Shown: in pieces, positions 35,224-48,076 of the stretch
Layout: each line of letters starts with the position of its first letter
Position numbering within the stretch: the first letter of the stretch is position 1
Translations under genes and position numbers: made by a program
The notes under the pieces: generated by a model
The model's input: the letters and a program-made list of their open reading frames with translations, nothing else
Databases searched by the model: none
Told to the model about the DNA's origin: nothing
Source of the DNA: Plantago ovata
Taxonomy: Eukaryota > Streptophyta > Magnoliopsida > Lamiales > Plantaginaceae
Direction of reading: 5' to 3'
NCBI GenBank assembly: GCA_028274465.1
Contig: CM051458.1
Span: 103,556,855 to 103,620,854, forward strand
Length of the DNA stretch: 64,000 nucleotides

Positions 35224-38200
35224 ATGGATGGGAACGGGAATGGGAGTGGGAGGAGGATTACGGCGACTCCACGGCCGTGTAATGGTCGGCGAGTGGTGGC
35301 GAAGAAGCGGCCGCGTGGTGCTATGGATGGGTTTGTGAACAGTGTGAAGAAGCTGCAGAGGAGGGAGATTTCAGCCAAGAGGGATCGGTCCTTTAGCATG
35401 AGTGATGCTCAGGAACGGTTCCGTAACATTCGATTGCAGGTGAATTTTCAGTTTTTTGATTGATTGGTCCGTGATTGTTTGATCGATTTTGGGGAATTGT
35501 ATGGGTGTGATGAATTAGGGCTTTTCGAATTAGGGTTTTTTCTGTTTTATCGAATTAGAGAAGAAGCCCATCATTGTTTGCTCGAGTTACATCTCATTTG
35601 TTGAAATTATTTATTCATAAAAGGGGAAATTTTGTTGGATTTTTATTAGTCTATCGGTTGAATGATTCTGAATTTCTGATAGTCCTTAAATTTCATCAAG
35701 GAAGACAAGTTATTGAGTTGCCTGTGTGTATGCATTTTGTAGCTGCCATTTGGAGTTCCCAATTTACAAGCCGTAAACAGTCAAATAGTTATTTGCTTGT
35801 GTTGTGCTTTTCGTGTATTATTGTCATGACTTGAGCTTATAAATTCGTTACCTTTGAGACAAACAATCCTAAATGATTTACAGTGCAGTTTTTTTCTGTC
35901 TTGAAGAACCATGAACGCTGTTTACCCCTAGGCAAAGTGCTCTCTGGTCTTCTGTCAATAGGAAAATCTGCACCTGTTGCAGCCTCCGTTTGATATGAAG
36001 TGATAGAGAATCCTAACCTTCTTTCACTGCTTTGACCAAAATCACCCGTCTATAGTAGAAACTAGAAACTGGTTTGATGAAAGAAAGTTGTTAGATAGAT
36101 TTCAGGTTTAAAGCTTACTTTGAATTGAAGGGAAAAAAGAAACAAATGAGAATACCTTTACATAAAGGGTTGAACTTAACACTTGACCTCAAGAACGGAG
36201 GTTTTTAGTTAAGACTGATTATGTCTTTCTGTCAAAGGAAAAAGGAAATTAGTTGTCCATAGTTACCTGTTACTCTTTGTGCACCATGTGGGTTTTGCCT
36301 CATGGTGTTCTCTGTGTGTCCGTATAAATATAATGTTTATGTCTCTTATTGGGCTGTGTTCCAATCTGGATGATCAGCTTGTAGCAAATATGCTGATACA
36401 TGTGGTGAGATTTTAGCTAGGCAACCATCTATAGCTGAGAAGCCATCACCTTTGTACCTGAATAGATCTTAGCTTTGAGTATAACCGAAACATTTCCATG
36501 TTTGTGCATGTATGAACCAGAATTTTGGAATAATTATCTCCCATTCCACATCCAGGGTATAATAAGGTCCCTGAGCAATCCTCTACCTGTTTAATTTCGA
36601 ATTGACATTAAATTTTTGGCCAATTTTGTTTTTCTACGTTTGGAAGCTGACATGGAAATGTCTGCAAATGCAATAATCTTCCTGTATTATGTGTACTATG
36701 TATTAAATGCCTTTTGGCTTTTGCATCATGAATTTCACCTTGACCTCTCGTTGCTTACATTTGTTTTTAAACTCTTAACCGTCTTTTCATTAATAGATGC
36801 ATGAGATTCAAACTTGGTGCTTAAAGTTCAATTTGAGTGGGAAATTCACTTGACCTCCCAAGTCCCACCTATAATAGCCTACGGGGTTGCATAACAGATT
36901 TCACTGATATGCTCACTTATGCATGTCTGTTTGTGTTTCTGGATGGCTAACCATTTGATTGTTTAATCCAGGAGGAATATGATACTCATGATCCTAAGGG
37001 ACACAGTTCTTTGACATTACCATTTCTGAAAAGGAGGTCTAAGATAATAGAGATAGTTGCTGCTCATGACATAGTGTTTGCTCTTGCGCAATCAGGCATA
37101 TGTGCAGCATTTAGCCGAGGTACAGCTATAGATTACTTAACAGAAATCCATTTGTTTAAACAAGTAGTTTATTTTTAATTTAGCTCTAACAAGGTGCTTA
37201 TGATTTGTAACCTGTCGCATGCAGAGACCAATGAGAGCATATGCTTCTTGAATGTTAGCCCCGACGAAGTCATCCGGAGCTTATTTTACAACAAAAACAA
37301 TGATTCACTCATCACTGTTTCTGTCTATGCGTCAGATAATTTTAGCTCCTTGAAATGCAGAACCACAAGGATCGAGTATGAGATCTAATCCTTTGTTTGC
37401 TACTTGGCATTTAGTTTCTCTTCATCCTTCTTCTGTTTACTAATTGATGTGCCATTTATAACTACTCAGGTACATAAGAAGGGGTAAACCAGATGCCGGT
37501 TTCCCACTTTTCGAGATGGAGTCATTGAAGTGGCCTGGCTTTGTGGAATTTGATGATGTTAACGGGAAGGTTCTTACTTATTCTGCTCAAGATAGGCAAG
37601 TATCTAACAAGTTTGTTGTGATGTTCTGTAATTATCCTTCATGGATTACAGTGCTGATAACTTTTTTCTTTATCCTCTTCTCTCCCCTTTTTTTTCAGCA
37701 TATACAAGGTGTTCGACTTGAAAAACTATACAATGCTGTATTCCATTTCTGATAAAAATGTTCAAGAGATCAAGATCAGGTACTCGATTCAATTTCCCTT
37801 TTATTAATTCTGTACACATTAAGCAGGCATGTTTCTAATGCTTTTAAATAAAATACTAATAGATATTACAGCACCTATTGTGCTTTTAATTGTTTGAAGT
37901 TGATATTATTCATCTTCCACATGATGCATAATGTTAGTGAATGATTGTTCCTTTCTTCTCTAAATGGACAGCTTGTGGAAGTACTAGGTAGTCTGTTCAT
38001 TTACTGGATTTCATTGTTCTACATTTCTTTTTTAATTTTTGGGTGATTGCATTTCTAAAACAGTCCAGGAATCATGTTATTGATATTCACGAAAACCCAA
38101 GGTGCTGTTCCTTTGAAGATTCTCTCAATTGAGGATGGTACTGTCCTAAAATCTTTCAGCCATCTCCTTCATAGAAACAAGAAGGTTGATTTCATTGAAC

Positions 38201-39127
38201 AGTTCAACGAGAAGCTTCTTGTCAAGCAGGAAAATGAGAATCTCCAGATTCTAGACGTAAGCAACTCCGGAATGTCGTTTATGGCCATGAGCCAAAGTCC
38301 CCCAACACACACACACATGTATGTTGGTTGTTATGTCCTGTGAGATCTGACTTCTTGTTGGTGCAGGTACGTAACTCTGAGATAACCGAAGTTAGTAGGA
38401 CCGAGTTCATGACCCCTTCGGCGTTTATATTTCTGTACGAGAATCAATTGTTTCTGACATTCAGAAACCGAACTGTCGCTGTTTGGAACTTTAGAGGGGA
38501 GTTAGTGACGTCATTTGAGGATCACCTATTATGGCATCCTGATTGCAACACCAACAATATATACATTACAAGTGATCAGGACCTCATCATTTCGTACTGC
38601 AAAGCCGATTCTGAAGAACCTTTGTCTGATGGAAATGGTATGTTTCCTACAAACCAAAGCATCATTGATATAGAACGTATATGTACTTACAAGCTTATAC
38701 GTAGCATATGCGGTTACAATTGTCTCTGTTGGTATTGGATTGTGTTAGAAAATACCTTATATTTAGGGTTAAACTATTGGTAGCACCCTTGAACCTGACA
38801 TGTAGCATGCATCACTTTCTTGGCGTTAGTGATAGTCGACCTGATCTCTTTCTTGTTGCAGCGGGTTCGATCAATATCAGCAACATATTAACAGGGAAGT
38901 GCCTTGCAAAGATAAAGGCGAGCAACAGTCTACCCATAGTCGAATGCAATTGCAGGATAAATTGTGGTGGCAGAAACTGCAACTCAAGGAAGCGTATTCA
39001 AGCTTCCAAGATTAGGAGCAGCGTTGCAGATGCCCTGGAAGACATTACAGCTCTCTTCTACGATGAAGATCGAAACGAGATCTACACTGGGAATAGGCTA
39101 GGCCTGGTCCATGTATGGTCAAACTAA
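35224..39127 (+). CDS. WD40/transducin-like beta-propeller protein, plant-conserved
   Basis: Eight exons: 35224-35439, 36972-37119, 37225-37375, 37470-37595, 37699-37779, 38064-38256, 38367-38637 and 38862-39127. They total 1452 nt (483 residues) with the frame kept throughout. The N-terminus is a basic tail (residues ~8-60) with nuclear-localisation-like RRVVAKKRPRG. The rest is beta-strand-rich, with repeat-like blades such as TVAVWNFRGELVTSFEDH and the terminal EIYTGNRLGLVHVWSN. The sequence resembles from memory a highly conserved plant WD40 family (Arabidopsis At3g54190/At2g38630 type) with no well-known function. Intron 4 uses a GC donor (AG|GCAAGT). A Cys-rich insertion (CNCRINCGGRNC) lies in the last exon. 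The gene looks intact. Confidence 0.88.
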
Positions 39128-42100
39128 AGCTTGTAGTCCCATCACCGGTTGAATATGAAGCTGCTGTTGTGAAGTTCAGGGAACTGTACCATAATTTGAT
39201 CAATCCCTAACTGTTTCTTGGAAATGGGCACATGTATCAGATTATACATTTACAGAAATCTCTTGTTTTTGTTTTGGTTTATCGGGCTGTACCCCTAGCT
39301 CAGATGTTAGACCGTTTCATATTGTAGATGTGGTTCACAATTGAGCTGTAGGAAGCTGCTATTGCGGCCTTAGATTCCTGAGTTTTTTTTTCTCTCTGTT
39401 GTGATGGATTGAATGGTTGTAATATGGTGGATGTTCTGTAAAATTAGCTTACCGGTGAATGTGTGTGTTCATTGCTTTGTATGCTGATCATTTTTTCCAA
39501 CTTTTCAAATGGGCGGTTTGCAATCAGAGCTGGTGGATGAGATTGACTCGTAGGTAAGGCAAGTCACCCAGTGGGTAGTAACGTTTCGAATTTGAACCCT
39601 CTTATGAGTTATGAGCAAACAACAAGAATGGTTCCAGATGCCTTTGATTTGTAAATTAGTGTGGGATGAGAAAGCAAAAGGAGAAAGATGCTACTACTAG
39701 TACCGTTATTGATTTCTTGAATCAACCAGCTCATTATCAGTGTGCACTTTGTGACCACATGAGAAATCAAGAAGCATTTAGTTGATCCCTTGCTTCAAGC
39801 ATTTTCCAACTTTTGCTATCTGGCCTGTAAGCTAGTACTAGCTTTCAAACTTCTAAGGTAAGCAACTATTATTATTCTTACTACATTCAGGCACATACTG
39901 TATACTTGGTGATATTAAAAACTCGGTTTGAGGCTTCGAGCCATGATTCCTAGATAAGCCTCGGCTTAACTTGGCTTGTTAAAGGACATGTCTAAATTCG
40001 TTGATTTTGAGTGATTTGCACTTGTAAAGAGTTTGAACATGGTAGTATAGGAAGATGTATTTTAATTTTTGAAAAAGTTACTGTTAAGCAATAAACATTG
40101 ATGAGCTTTATTGAAACAAGACGAACTTGATTTGTTAGGTAAAAGATTAAAGAGCACAGAACAAACAAAGATTGAACTAATCGAACTCGAACTTTAACGA
40201 ATTGAGTACTCATTAAATCTCGACTTATATATTTTGTGATATACTGTCGTGTGTATACATAGTGTGCTGACACGAGAGGATGTAAAGTCATCAAGTTGAA
40301 AATGTAGCATCCAAAATGTTGACACGTTCGTATGAAAACTTTGGTGTCTGTTCGTGTCTGATCATTGAAACCAGCTTTTGAAGTCCTAAGCAACACGCAA
40401 TTTTTTGGTACATCTAAGTTTTGTTTCCGTTGAAAAGTAAGGAGTGGATGTGATTTAATGATGACAATTATAATGATGATGACTTGCGAAATGTCTCCCA
40501 ATTTTAGCCGGGCCCTGACCCTTTTCCTTAGCTTAGCCCATTATTAATCCACAAGTTTTTAAATGGACCATAATGTTTGGGCCACTCCCGACACTTTGAG
40601 TCAACCTCATTACATTTCTTTTACTTTCCTTTATGAGTTACTAACAACCTTTTCACGACATGATTAGTCACTAAATAAATGAATCTATAGTTAGATTCTC
40701 TTATTATTATGTCCTAATCGTCACCATTTACTTTCATATGTCTTTCTCCATCTCTAAAATTTTCTAAAATTTTATAAGTTCGCGTTCATATTTTATGTGT
40801 CAATAAGTCGACTAAATAAACAAAAACTTATAAGCTAATGTTAAACGGAGTCATATGCTAAAATTTAGGTGTCGAGCTGATTCTTGAATTGTCTTTCATT
40901 AAACTATATAATTACTGAAAATAAACTGTCTCAGAAAAATTAGAAGAGCATGCACTTAAAAGAGTGGTTGTAAGTTGTACCCTGATTATTTAAAGCAATA
41001 TACTTGATGTATGTATGAATATAAGGAGGATGTGGCTAACATTTGGTTGGTATGTTGTAATCAATTATAACAATTGTGTATTCTCTCGCTTTCATTAATG
41101 ATGACCAATAATGTGACATTTAAATTTTTTATGGCCTAAAAGAAATAATAATCTATAGTTTGGAGATATATTACAAGTGGTGTAAATTATTTTGGTAAAA
41201 AAATTAATAAAAGAATATGAATGAAATAATTTTTAGCTAAAGCATAGTTGTAGTTCAATAATTGTAATCTTTCCGAATTACATACTTCATCCAAAATGAT
41301 AAAATGATATATTATTAATATGACGGAGGGAATATACTTTGTGTATGTTTGGCAAAACAGACTGATAACTTGATTGAAAACTAATAAGTATTGGTAGCTG
41401 ATTAGTTACCATATTTTTCAAAAATCAACATAGAGTCGTTTGTTAGATTAGTAACCTTATTCACCAAACAAATTCATTGTAGTTAAATTGTCAAATAGTA
41501 TAATATAATCTTACAAGGTGAGTGATAAGATTACGACAAACACACTTTATTATACAGCCGAATCAATTCTTGTTGGTATGAAAAAGAAAAAAAAAACTAA
41601 ATAAAAAATCTGTTTATTTTAAATTCTTGGATGATTCATGAAATGGATCGTTATCAAAATATGAAAAGAGAAAGTTGTGAGCAAATAAAATTCAAACACG
41701 AGGGACACGCAAATTAACAAACTAATGATATTTTATTAATTTAGAGAAAGTAGACTTATATAATGAACAATTTAATTTAGAACCTCGTCGTTTATGATTA
41801 TTTCGATAATATATGATCGTTATCACCACGGAAAGTACATCTGATAAATGGCGAAACCAAACTGCAACTTCACACTAACTAATGTTTTTTTTTTCCTAAT
41901 TAGTTGTACTATACTAACAGTGGGTCCACAAGAGGAGCCAAAGTTGATAATTATAAACAATTAAGTTAATCACAGTGATAATGTTGCACTATGCAGGCAA
42001 CACTATGTAATGCATGCCTCTCGAAATTCAAAAAACAAAATAAATTCTCCCAGTTTTCAGTATGTTGCCATTGGTTCTTTCAATTTTTTTTTTAAATAAT

Positions 42101-42329
42101 ACTATAATATTTATGTAACTATCCGACACGATCACTAATGAAGTGAGACTCGGACCTTTGAATCGACACGGTTATTCATAACGTGAACCATACCCGTATG
42201 AACTGTATTGTTTGATTTGGACACAATTTACTTTTAAAACGATCTCTTATACTCGTACCATATAAGAATAGTGGTTTATTTAAACATCTATCTCCTAACA
42301 TGAGATGTGGGGTACTATGATTTACATTT
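39128..42329. other. Intergenic
   Basis: 3'UTR of the WD40-like gene to about 39470, then gene-free DNA. Near 39525-39610 a GGTGGATGAG ... TTTCGAATTTGAACCC pair looks like a tRNA-derived SINE promoter. A minus-strand frame at 39992-40501 (169 codons) lacks recognisable motifs and protein-like composition. Confidence 0.4.
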
Positions 42330-42450
42330 AAATTCATTTTATTTTGTAAAAATGAACAACAAAATTGTAAATTCATTTTGTTTTGTAAAAATGGACAACA
42401 AAAATCCTAAATTCATTTTGTTTTGTAAAATGGACAACAAAAATTGTAAT
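42330..42450. repeat. Three ~40-bp tandem repeats
   Basis: AAATTCATTTTGTTTTGTAA followed by AATGGACAACAAAAA is repeated three times in tandem, with one or two differences per copy. Confidence 0.85.
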
Positions 42451-42952
42451 CGTAACGTACGCTACTACTATAAAAAGTGTATATACACCCAACTGAATAA
42501 AAACATTCTTTTCCAATGCAATGTTCCTTGAATTGGGCAATAAATTTCGGTCGGAAAAATGACAATGATCTTTTCTTACTAATACTAATAATCAAATTTT
42601 GATTAACAGTAGTTGTCTTTTATAGTGTCATTATCCCTTTAAATACAAAATTCGATCCATCTTTTACCTTTAAGACAAAGTTCCATACTGCCATTACCGT
42701 TTTGTTATTATCACTCCATACATAATGTCTTAAACGCGGAGCCTTTTTTTTTCCTTTTTCTGATCAGTTCTTTTTAGTTTTCTAAAGAGGATAAAGTGCA
42801 TGTTTATATAATGTTTTCATGATTTGGTTTGACAGTAAAACTTTACTATTTCCTGATATGTATATATATTTTCTACTAGTATTTTGTTTTCGTAGAAAAA
42901 AGGACAAAAAGAAACAAAAAAAGTCTAGGGAGATACAGCTTTTCCTAAATCA
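42451..42952. other. Intergenic
   Basis: AT-rich; nothing recognised. Confidence 0.4.
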
Positions 42953-44575
42953 ATGGAAAGACATGGTTTTTTTAGCTTACTTGGTCTGTCCGACCGGTCA
43001 GACCATTCACGGTATGGTTTTAAGGTGTTATGGTGTGGTTTTAAATTTTAGCATTGAAAGTTTTTTGTTATTGTTTTTACGTCATTTGGTGCGGTTTTAA
43101 GATATGATGTGATGATTTTAAGTTTTAAGATGGTTTGTTATAGTTATAAGCGACAATTCAAATTTGCTCACAAATAAAAAAATCACTATTAAACAAGTTT
43201 AGAAGTTTGAGAATTGCCATTAAAATATCAATGAACAAGTTTACAATAAGTTCCTTAAAACATTTTAGTCATTACAATGTTGAAACATTCCGTGCTTTTT
43301 TTTCTTCAAATAAACTTGTTGGAGAACTTCTTCTTCTTGCCTATTCTTCATCAAATTCAATTGGAATCATCGTCACCTGCTTAAATCCATAACAACGCCC
43401 GTTAAAATCACAACAAAGATAATTATAACCACACCATGTCCCCTTAAAGCCATACAATGGACAAATCCAACACATCAAAATTATATATTTTTTAAAACCA
43501 CAACAATATAAATTAAAACCACACCAAAATATCTTAAAACTATAATACAACAATAACATGCAATTGAAGTTAAAAAACATATCAAATATGATTGGAACAT
43601 AACACGAGTTCTTAAAACCACAACAATAATACTTATAATAACACCATGTCCCATTAAAGTCATACAACATGAATTAAAACCACAACGGCATGAATTAAAA
43701 CCACACCGAACTCCCTTAAAACTATAACCGAACAGTAACATGCAACCGAATCTAAAAATCATATCAAAGATATTATAGCCTTAACACGAGTTTTCAAAAC
43801 AACAACAAAGATACTTATAACCACACCATGTAGCCTTAAAACCATGCACTCGGCAAATCTAACACAATAGTATTATATATTTATTAAAACCACAACAACA
43901 TGAAATAAAAAACCACATCAATCTATTAAAACCACAAGAGTGATCCATGATAAAACACATTATCGAGTTGAAATTCAAGTTCCCCCTCTTTCTCATCATA
44001 TCACAAAGAACACATAATCAACATACATTGCTAGAAAATATTGATATTCAAAACTATTTTGTTTACATTACAAGTAAACAAACAAGTGAAACTCGAATCC
44101 ACACACTATGAGTTGAATTGCTCTAAAATATCAATATTCAGATGAGAAAGTCTTAAAACCATACCATCTAGTCTTAAAACCACACCACCCAGTCTTAAAA
44201 CTACACTGAAAACGAGAGATGAGAGAGAAATTAGATCTGAAGATAGAGAAAGTAGATCTGAAAATAGAGAATGTAGATCTAGTTGAGGCAGCGGTGGTGG
44301 TGGCGTGGAGAACTAGAGATGGTGGTGGCGGCGGCATAGTGGTGGTGGTGATGGTGGCGGCGTGGTGGTGGTAGCGGCCGAAGAAGGGGAATGGAGGAGG
44401 AGATATTTTAGAGAGAGAAATAGATGATTGTAGAGAGAGATATATATTATGGTGGAATGAATTAGATTTAGGGTTTTTGTATATTTATACTAAAACTAGC
44501 TAATCGGTTATTTGTTGGGATGACCGCGAATTTTAATTTTTTAGGTAAAAAAACCAGCCTTTCATACTATATAGG
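42953..44575. repeat. TTAAAACCACA-type repeat region, possibly one noncoding element
   Basis: From about 43380 to 44200 the words AAAACCACAACA and TTAAAACCACACC occur over a dozen times at irregular spacing. The complement (GGTGTGGTTTTAA) occurs near 43015-43110. This is followed by a GA-rich stretch and a GGTGGT-rich stretch (44290-44400). The outer edges share an imperfect inverted word (ACATGGTTTTTTTAG near 42961; TAAAAAAACCAG near 44547), which hints at a single transposon-like unit. The resulting Cys-Gly-Phe-rich minus-strand frames are by-products of the repeat. Confidence 0.45.
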
Positions 44576-44698
44576 AAAGACTAGCCTCACTAAGAAAAAA
44601 AGAAAAGAAGCAATTGCTTGAGGAAAGGAAATGAAAATGTTTATTTATTTGCCCGACCCCAAAATAAGAAGGAAAAGACAAGGGAGACAGAGAAGGAA

Positions 44699-44982
44699 GG
44701 CTCTGTTTCTTTCGCCTGAAAAACTCTGAACTGAACTTAATAAATTTGAACTGAACTTCTTAATAAATCTGAACTGAGTTGAACTTAATTAATCTGAAGT
44801 GAACTTATTTGAAGTTTAAATTTTAACTAAGCAAACCTGAACTGAATTATTTGAACTGAACTGACGGAACTAAACTAAACTTAATTATTCTGAACTGAAC
44901 TGAACTTAATAAATCTGAACTGAACTTATCTGAGCTCAACTGAACTTAATAAAACTGAAATTAAGGTGAAACGAACAGAGCC
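44699..44982. mobile_element. MITE of the TGAACTGAACTT family, copy 2
   Basis: A 284-bp element with GAA on both sides (44696-44698 and 44983-44985) and inverted ends GGCTCTGTT / AACAGAGCC. It begins GGCTCTGTTTCTTTCGCC and is filled with TGAACTGAACTTAATAAATC-like units. Confidence 0.8.
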
Positions 44983-45026
44983 GAAAACTTGTTTTTTTAG
45001 TAGTCTAACTTCTCTCCTGTGACTCA

Positions 45027-45294
45027 GGCTCTGTTTCTTTCGCCTGAAAAATTTTGAACTGATTTGAATTGAACTGAACTTAAGAAATCTGAACTGAACT
45101 GAACTGAACCGAACTTAATTAATTTGAACTGAACTTATTTGAACTATAAATTTTAACTAAGCAAACCTGAACTGAATTTATCTGAACTGAACTAAACTTA
45201 ATTATTTTAAACTGAACTGAACTTAATAAATCTGAACTTAACTGAACTTATTTAAACTTAATAAAACTGAAATTAAAGTGCAACGAACAGAGCC
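45027..45294. mobile_element. MITE of the TGAACTGAACTT family, copy 3
   Basis: A 268-bp element in the same orientation as copy 2 and only 44 bp after it, with the same ends. Flanks are TCA and TTA, so its 3-bp target duplication has either mutated or was never exact. Confidence 0.75.
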
Positions 45295-45452
45295 TTATGG
45301 TTAAATTATAATTTGAAATCGATTATACGTAAGGGTGGTTCACTTGGGGAGAATTAATATCCCAAGTTATGGGGTTCAACTCAGCAACACTTGCGGGTAT
45401 TCCAATTCATCTCATTGCTCAGGTATAATTTTCATTTAATTGTGAATTTAAG

Positions 45453-45520
45453 GATGGTCGAGTGATAAAAGTGTTGGAGTACCAAAGAGAGGTTGAGAGA
45501 TCAAACCCGACGAAGATATA
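45453..45520 (+). repeat. Possible tRNA-derived SINE head
   Basis: GGTCGAGTGATAAAAG (A-box-like) is followed about 45 bp later by GAGATCAAACCCG (B-box-like). No clear tail or target duplication was found. Confidence 0.3.
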
Positions 45521-46249
45521 TTAGATTTATGATATTTAGATATATAAGTTGGTTAGCGATTACTGTATATGTATACTAAGTAGGTATAGTAAGTTACATA
45601 GGACATTTCAGAAGAAAAGAAATGATTTTCATCTAATTGTCGTTATTTGATCACATTTGTTTATAATTACGCGATCCAGTAGTGGGCACATGATTTCCCC
45701 ATTAATGACATCCCGTTCCCAATTGTAATTTTCCCTTTAACACATGAACTTAATAAGGGTAACCTCGTAAATTTTAGCCATAAATAAACCAAATTTTAAA
45801 CTCTTAATTAGGTCTCTTCTAAACATCCACCGCCCACCTTTCCTCCTGAACTAAGAAAACAATTACCTTAATGATTGATAATTTCCACTAATTAATCATT
45901 AAAGTTTTATTTCACAAACTTTATCTTTGAAATTCAATATCACGTCAAATATGCATAATACAATCATGTAAAGTAAATTAAATTAATCAAATATCCTAAC
46001 TAATAGTCTAATACTTTGTTAAAATAATCATTTTGATTAAATGACATCATAAATATATTTCCCCACATTTCTTTTACCAAATCTAATCCCATTAATTAAA
46101 TTCACCGACTAAATTGCCATCCATCAATTTAAAAAGAATAAATAAAAGTGAAAAAGTGAGAGAAATAAAAAAATAAAAAATAAAAAATGAGAATCTCTTC
46201 GTTGTGCTTTAGCTTTCAATTCAATCTCTCTCTTTCCTTTCTTTCTGCT
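45521..46249. other. Intergenic, upstream of the CIP7-like gene
   Basis: AT-rich. Contains the presumed promoter of the next gene; no unambiguous TATA element can be picked from the AT-rich background. Confidence 0.35.
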
Positions 46250-48076
46250 GTTTAATTTGTTTTTCTCACTTCACACACACACACACACAGCCTCTGCTCT
46301 AGTTTTCTCTCACTCACTCACTCCATTTTTATATTCAACAAAACCACACAATACTCTCAAAGATTCAATCTTTCCTCCCCAAAGATCTCATTTTTTTCTA
46401 GTTGCTGTCAAAGATTTCATCTTTGCTGCTCCCTGCAACATAAATAACACTTCTTTCTCTCTCTAAACCCCTGCTCAGCTCACCTCTGGTAAGCATTTTC
46501 ATTCATCTCTCGATTTAGTGATTCTTTTTTTTGTTACTTGTATTGATGTAAAATGAGCATTGGCATTCAAGAAAATGGTATGTTCTTGTTACTGTTTTGG
46601 TTGAGGATTTTATTGAGTTAATTAGATCTGATTGTTGATTTTGGAACTGTGATAGTTTGTGAGATTCATGGATTGGACTTGAACACTGTTGATTTTGTTT
46701 ATTTTTTTCATTTTTCATCTTGCCCAAAGGAAAGCAATGTAAATTTCAAAATGCGGATTGATTTGTAGCTTTAGTACTGTAAAAGTTGGTGTGATTTGTT
46801 CCGTATGGTGTACTTCTTGATCATGATTGATGTAATATACTTTACAAAAAGAATACAAAAATCAAATGTCTCTTTCTTTTGAGTTTGTTTTCTGCCATAA
46901 AGTTCCAATCTTTTTATCTGAAACATTCAGGTTTGGTTGGATATGTATGCCTTAGAAGTGAAAATCGATATCGATGATTAGAATGTTTGAATTGATACTA
47001 GTTGCTATTTCAATGTGGAACGAGAATTGTTTTTTTGGGTTTAGCTCAGTTCTCTCTAGTATGTAGTAGATGAGTTGGATGGTTACATAAAGTTCCAATC
47101 TTGAATTTGTTTTGTGCCATAAAGTTCCAATTGTTTTTTATCAGAATGATTCGGGTTTGGATATGTATGCCTTAAAAGTGAAACTCGAATGTATGATTAG
47201 AATGTTTGAATTGATACTGGTTGCTAGTATTTAAATGTGGAACGAGAACTGTTTTTCAGATTTAGCGAAGTTCTTTCTAGTATGTAGATGAATTGGATGG
47301 TTACATAGCAAGTTATCAGCATTCATGTGATTCGGTGTTGTGTTCAATTTGAATTTGTTTTCTGTCATAAAGTTGCAATCTTTTTATTGGAAAGTGGAAA
47401 CATTCAGGTTTGGATATGTATGCCTTAAAAGCTAAACTCGAATGTATGATTAGAAATTTAGAATGTTTGAATTGATACTGGTTGCTATTTCAATGTGGAG
47501 CGAGAGTTGTTTTTATTTAGCGAAGCTGTTTCTAGTATATAGATGAATTGAATGGTTACATATCAAGTTATCGACATTCATGTGATTCGGTATTGTGTTG
47601 ATTATACTCTAGTAAGTAAATGTCAAGTGTGAGTCTTTCGAATGAATTCTGTCGACTGAGTGATTGAATTGATATAGTTCCTATTTTAATGTGGATCAAG
47701 AACTTTTTTTGTTTTTTCTTTTTTAATTCGGATTTAGCTCAGTTCTTTACAGTATATAGATGAATTGGATGGTTACATAGCAAGTTATCAACATTCATGT
47801 GATTCCTTGTTGTGTTGATTAATGATTCTCATTCTACTCTGGTAAGTACATGTCCAGAGTGAGTATTTCGAATGAATTCTATCGACTGAGTAATTGAATT
47901 TTTGAACTTGTAGCTAGTTTTGGTTTTAGTGGAAATGCAGTTTGGGGTGGTAGGAGCGTAGCGTAAACTCAGGTGAGCTCCATTGCTAGTAATTTATATT
48001 TTGGTAATTTTACACCTGTAGTGGTGCCGATTGGATTTTTATTTGATCAGCATTTTGGCACTTTTAGAAATTGGTG
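46250..48076 (+). other. Noncoding first exon and long 5'UTR intron of the CIP7-like gene
   Basis: A CT-rich leader with a CA microsatellite (46272-46290) ends at a good donor, CCTCTG|GTAAGC (GT at 46489). The intron reaches an acceptor around 48066 (CACTTTTAG) just before the ATG. A short extra noncoding exon is possible near 47940-47972 (AAATGCAG ... CTCAG|GTGAGC). From about 46900 to 47890 there are roughly four diverged copies of a ~250-bp unit with AGTTCTTTCTAGTATGTAGA, GATGGTTACATA and TTGAATTGATACTGG blocks. Confidence 0.55.

Noticed and set aside
39992..40501. 169-codon minus-strand frame
   Set aside because: Composition is not protein-like, there is no motif, and its start overlaps simple ATT/ATG repeats.
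43341..43762. Cys-Gly-Phe-rich proteins on the minus strand, possibly secreted peptides
   Set aside because: The Cys motifs are translations of the TGTGGTTTTAA word, occur in two frames and lack a signal peptide.
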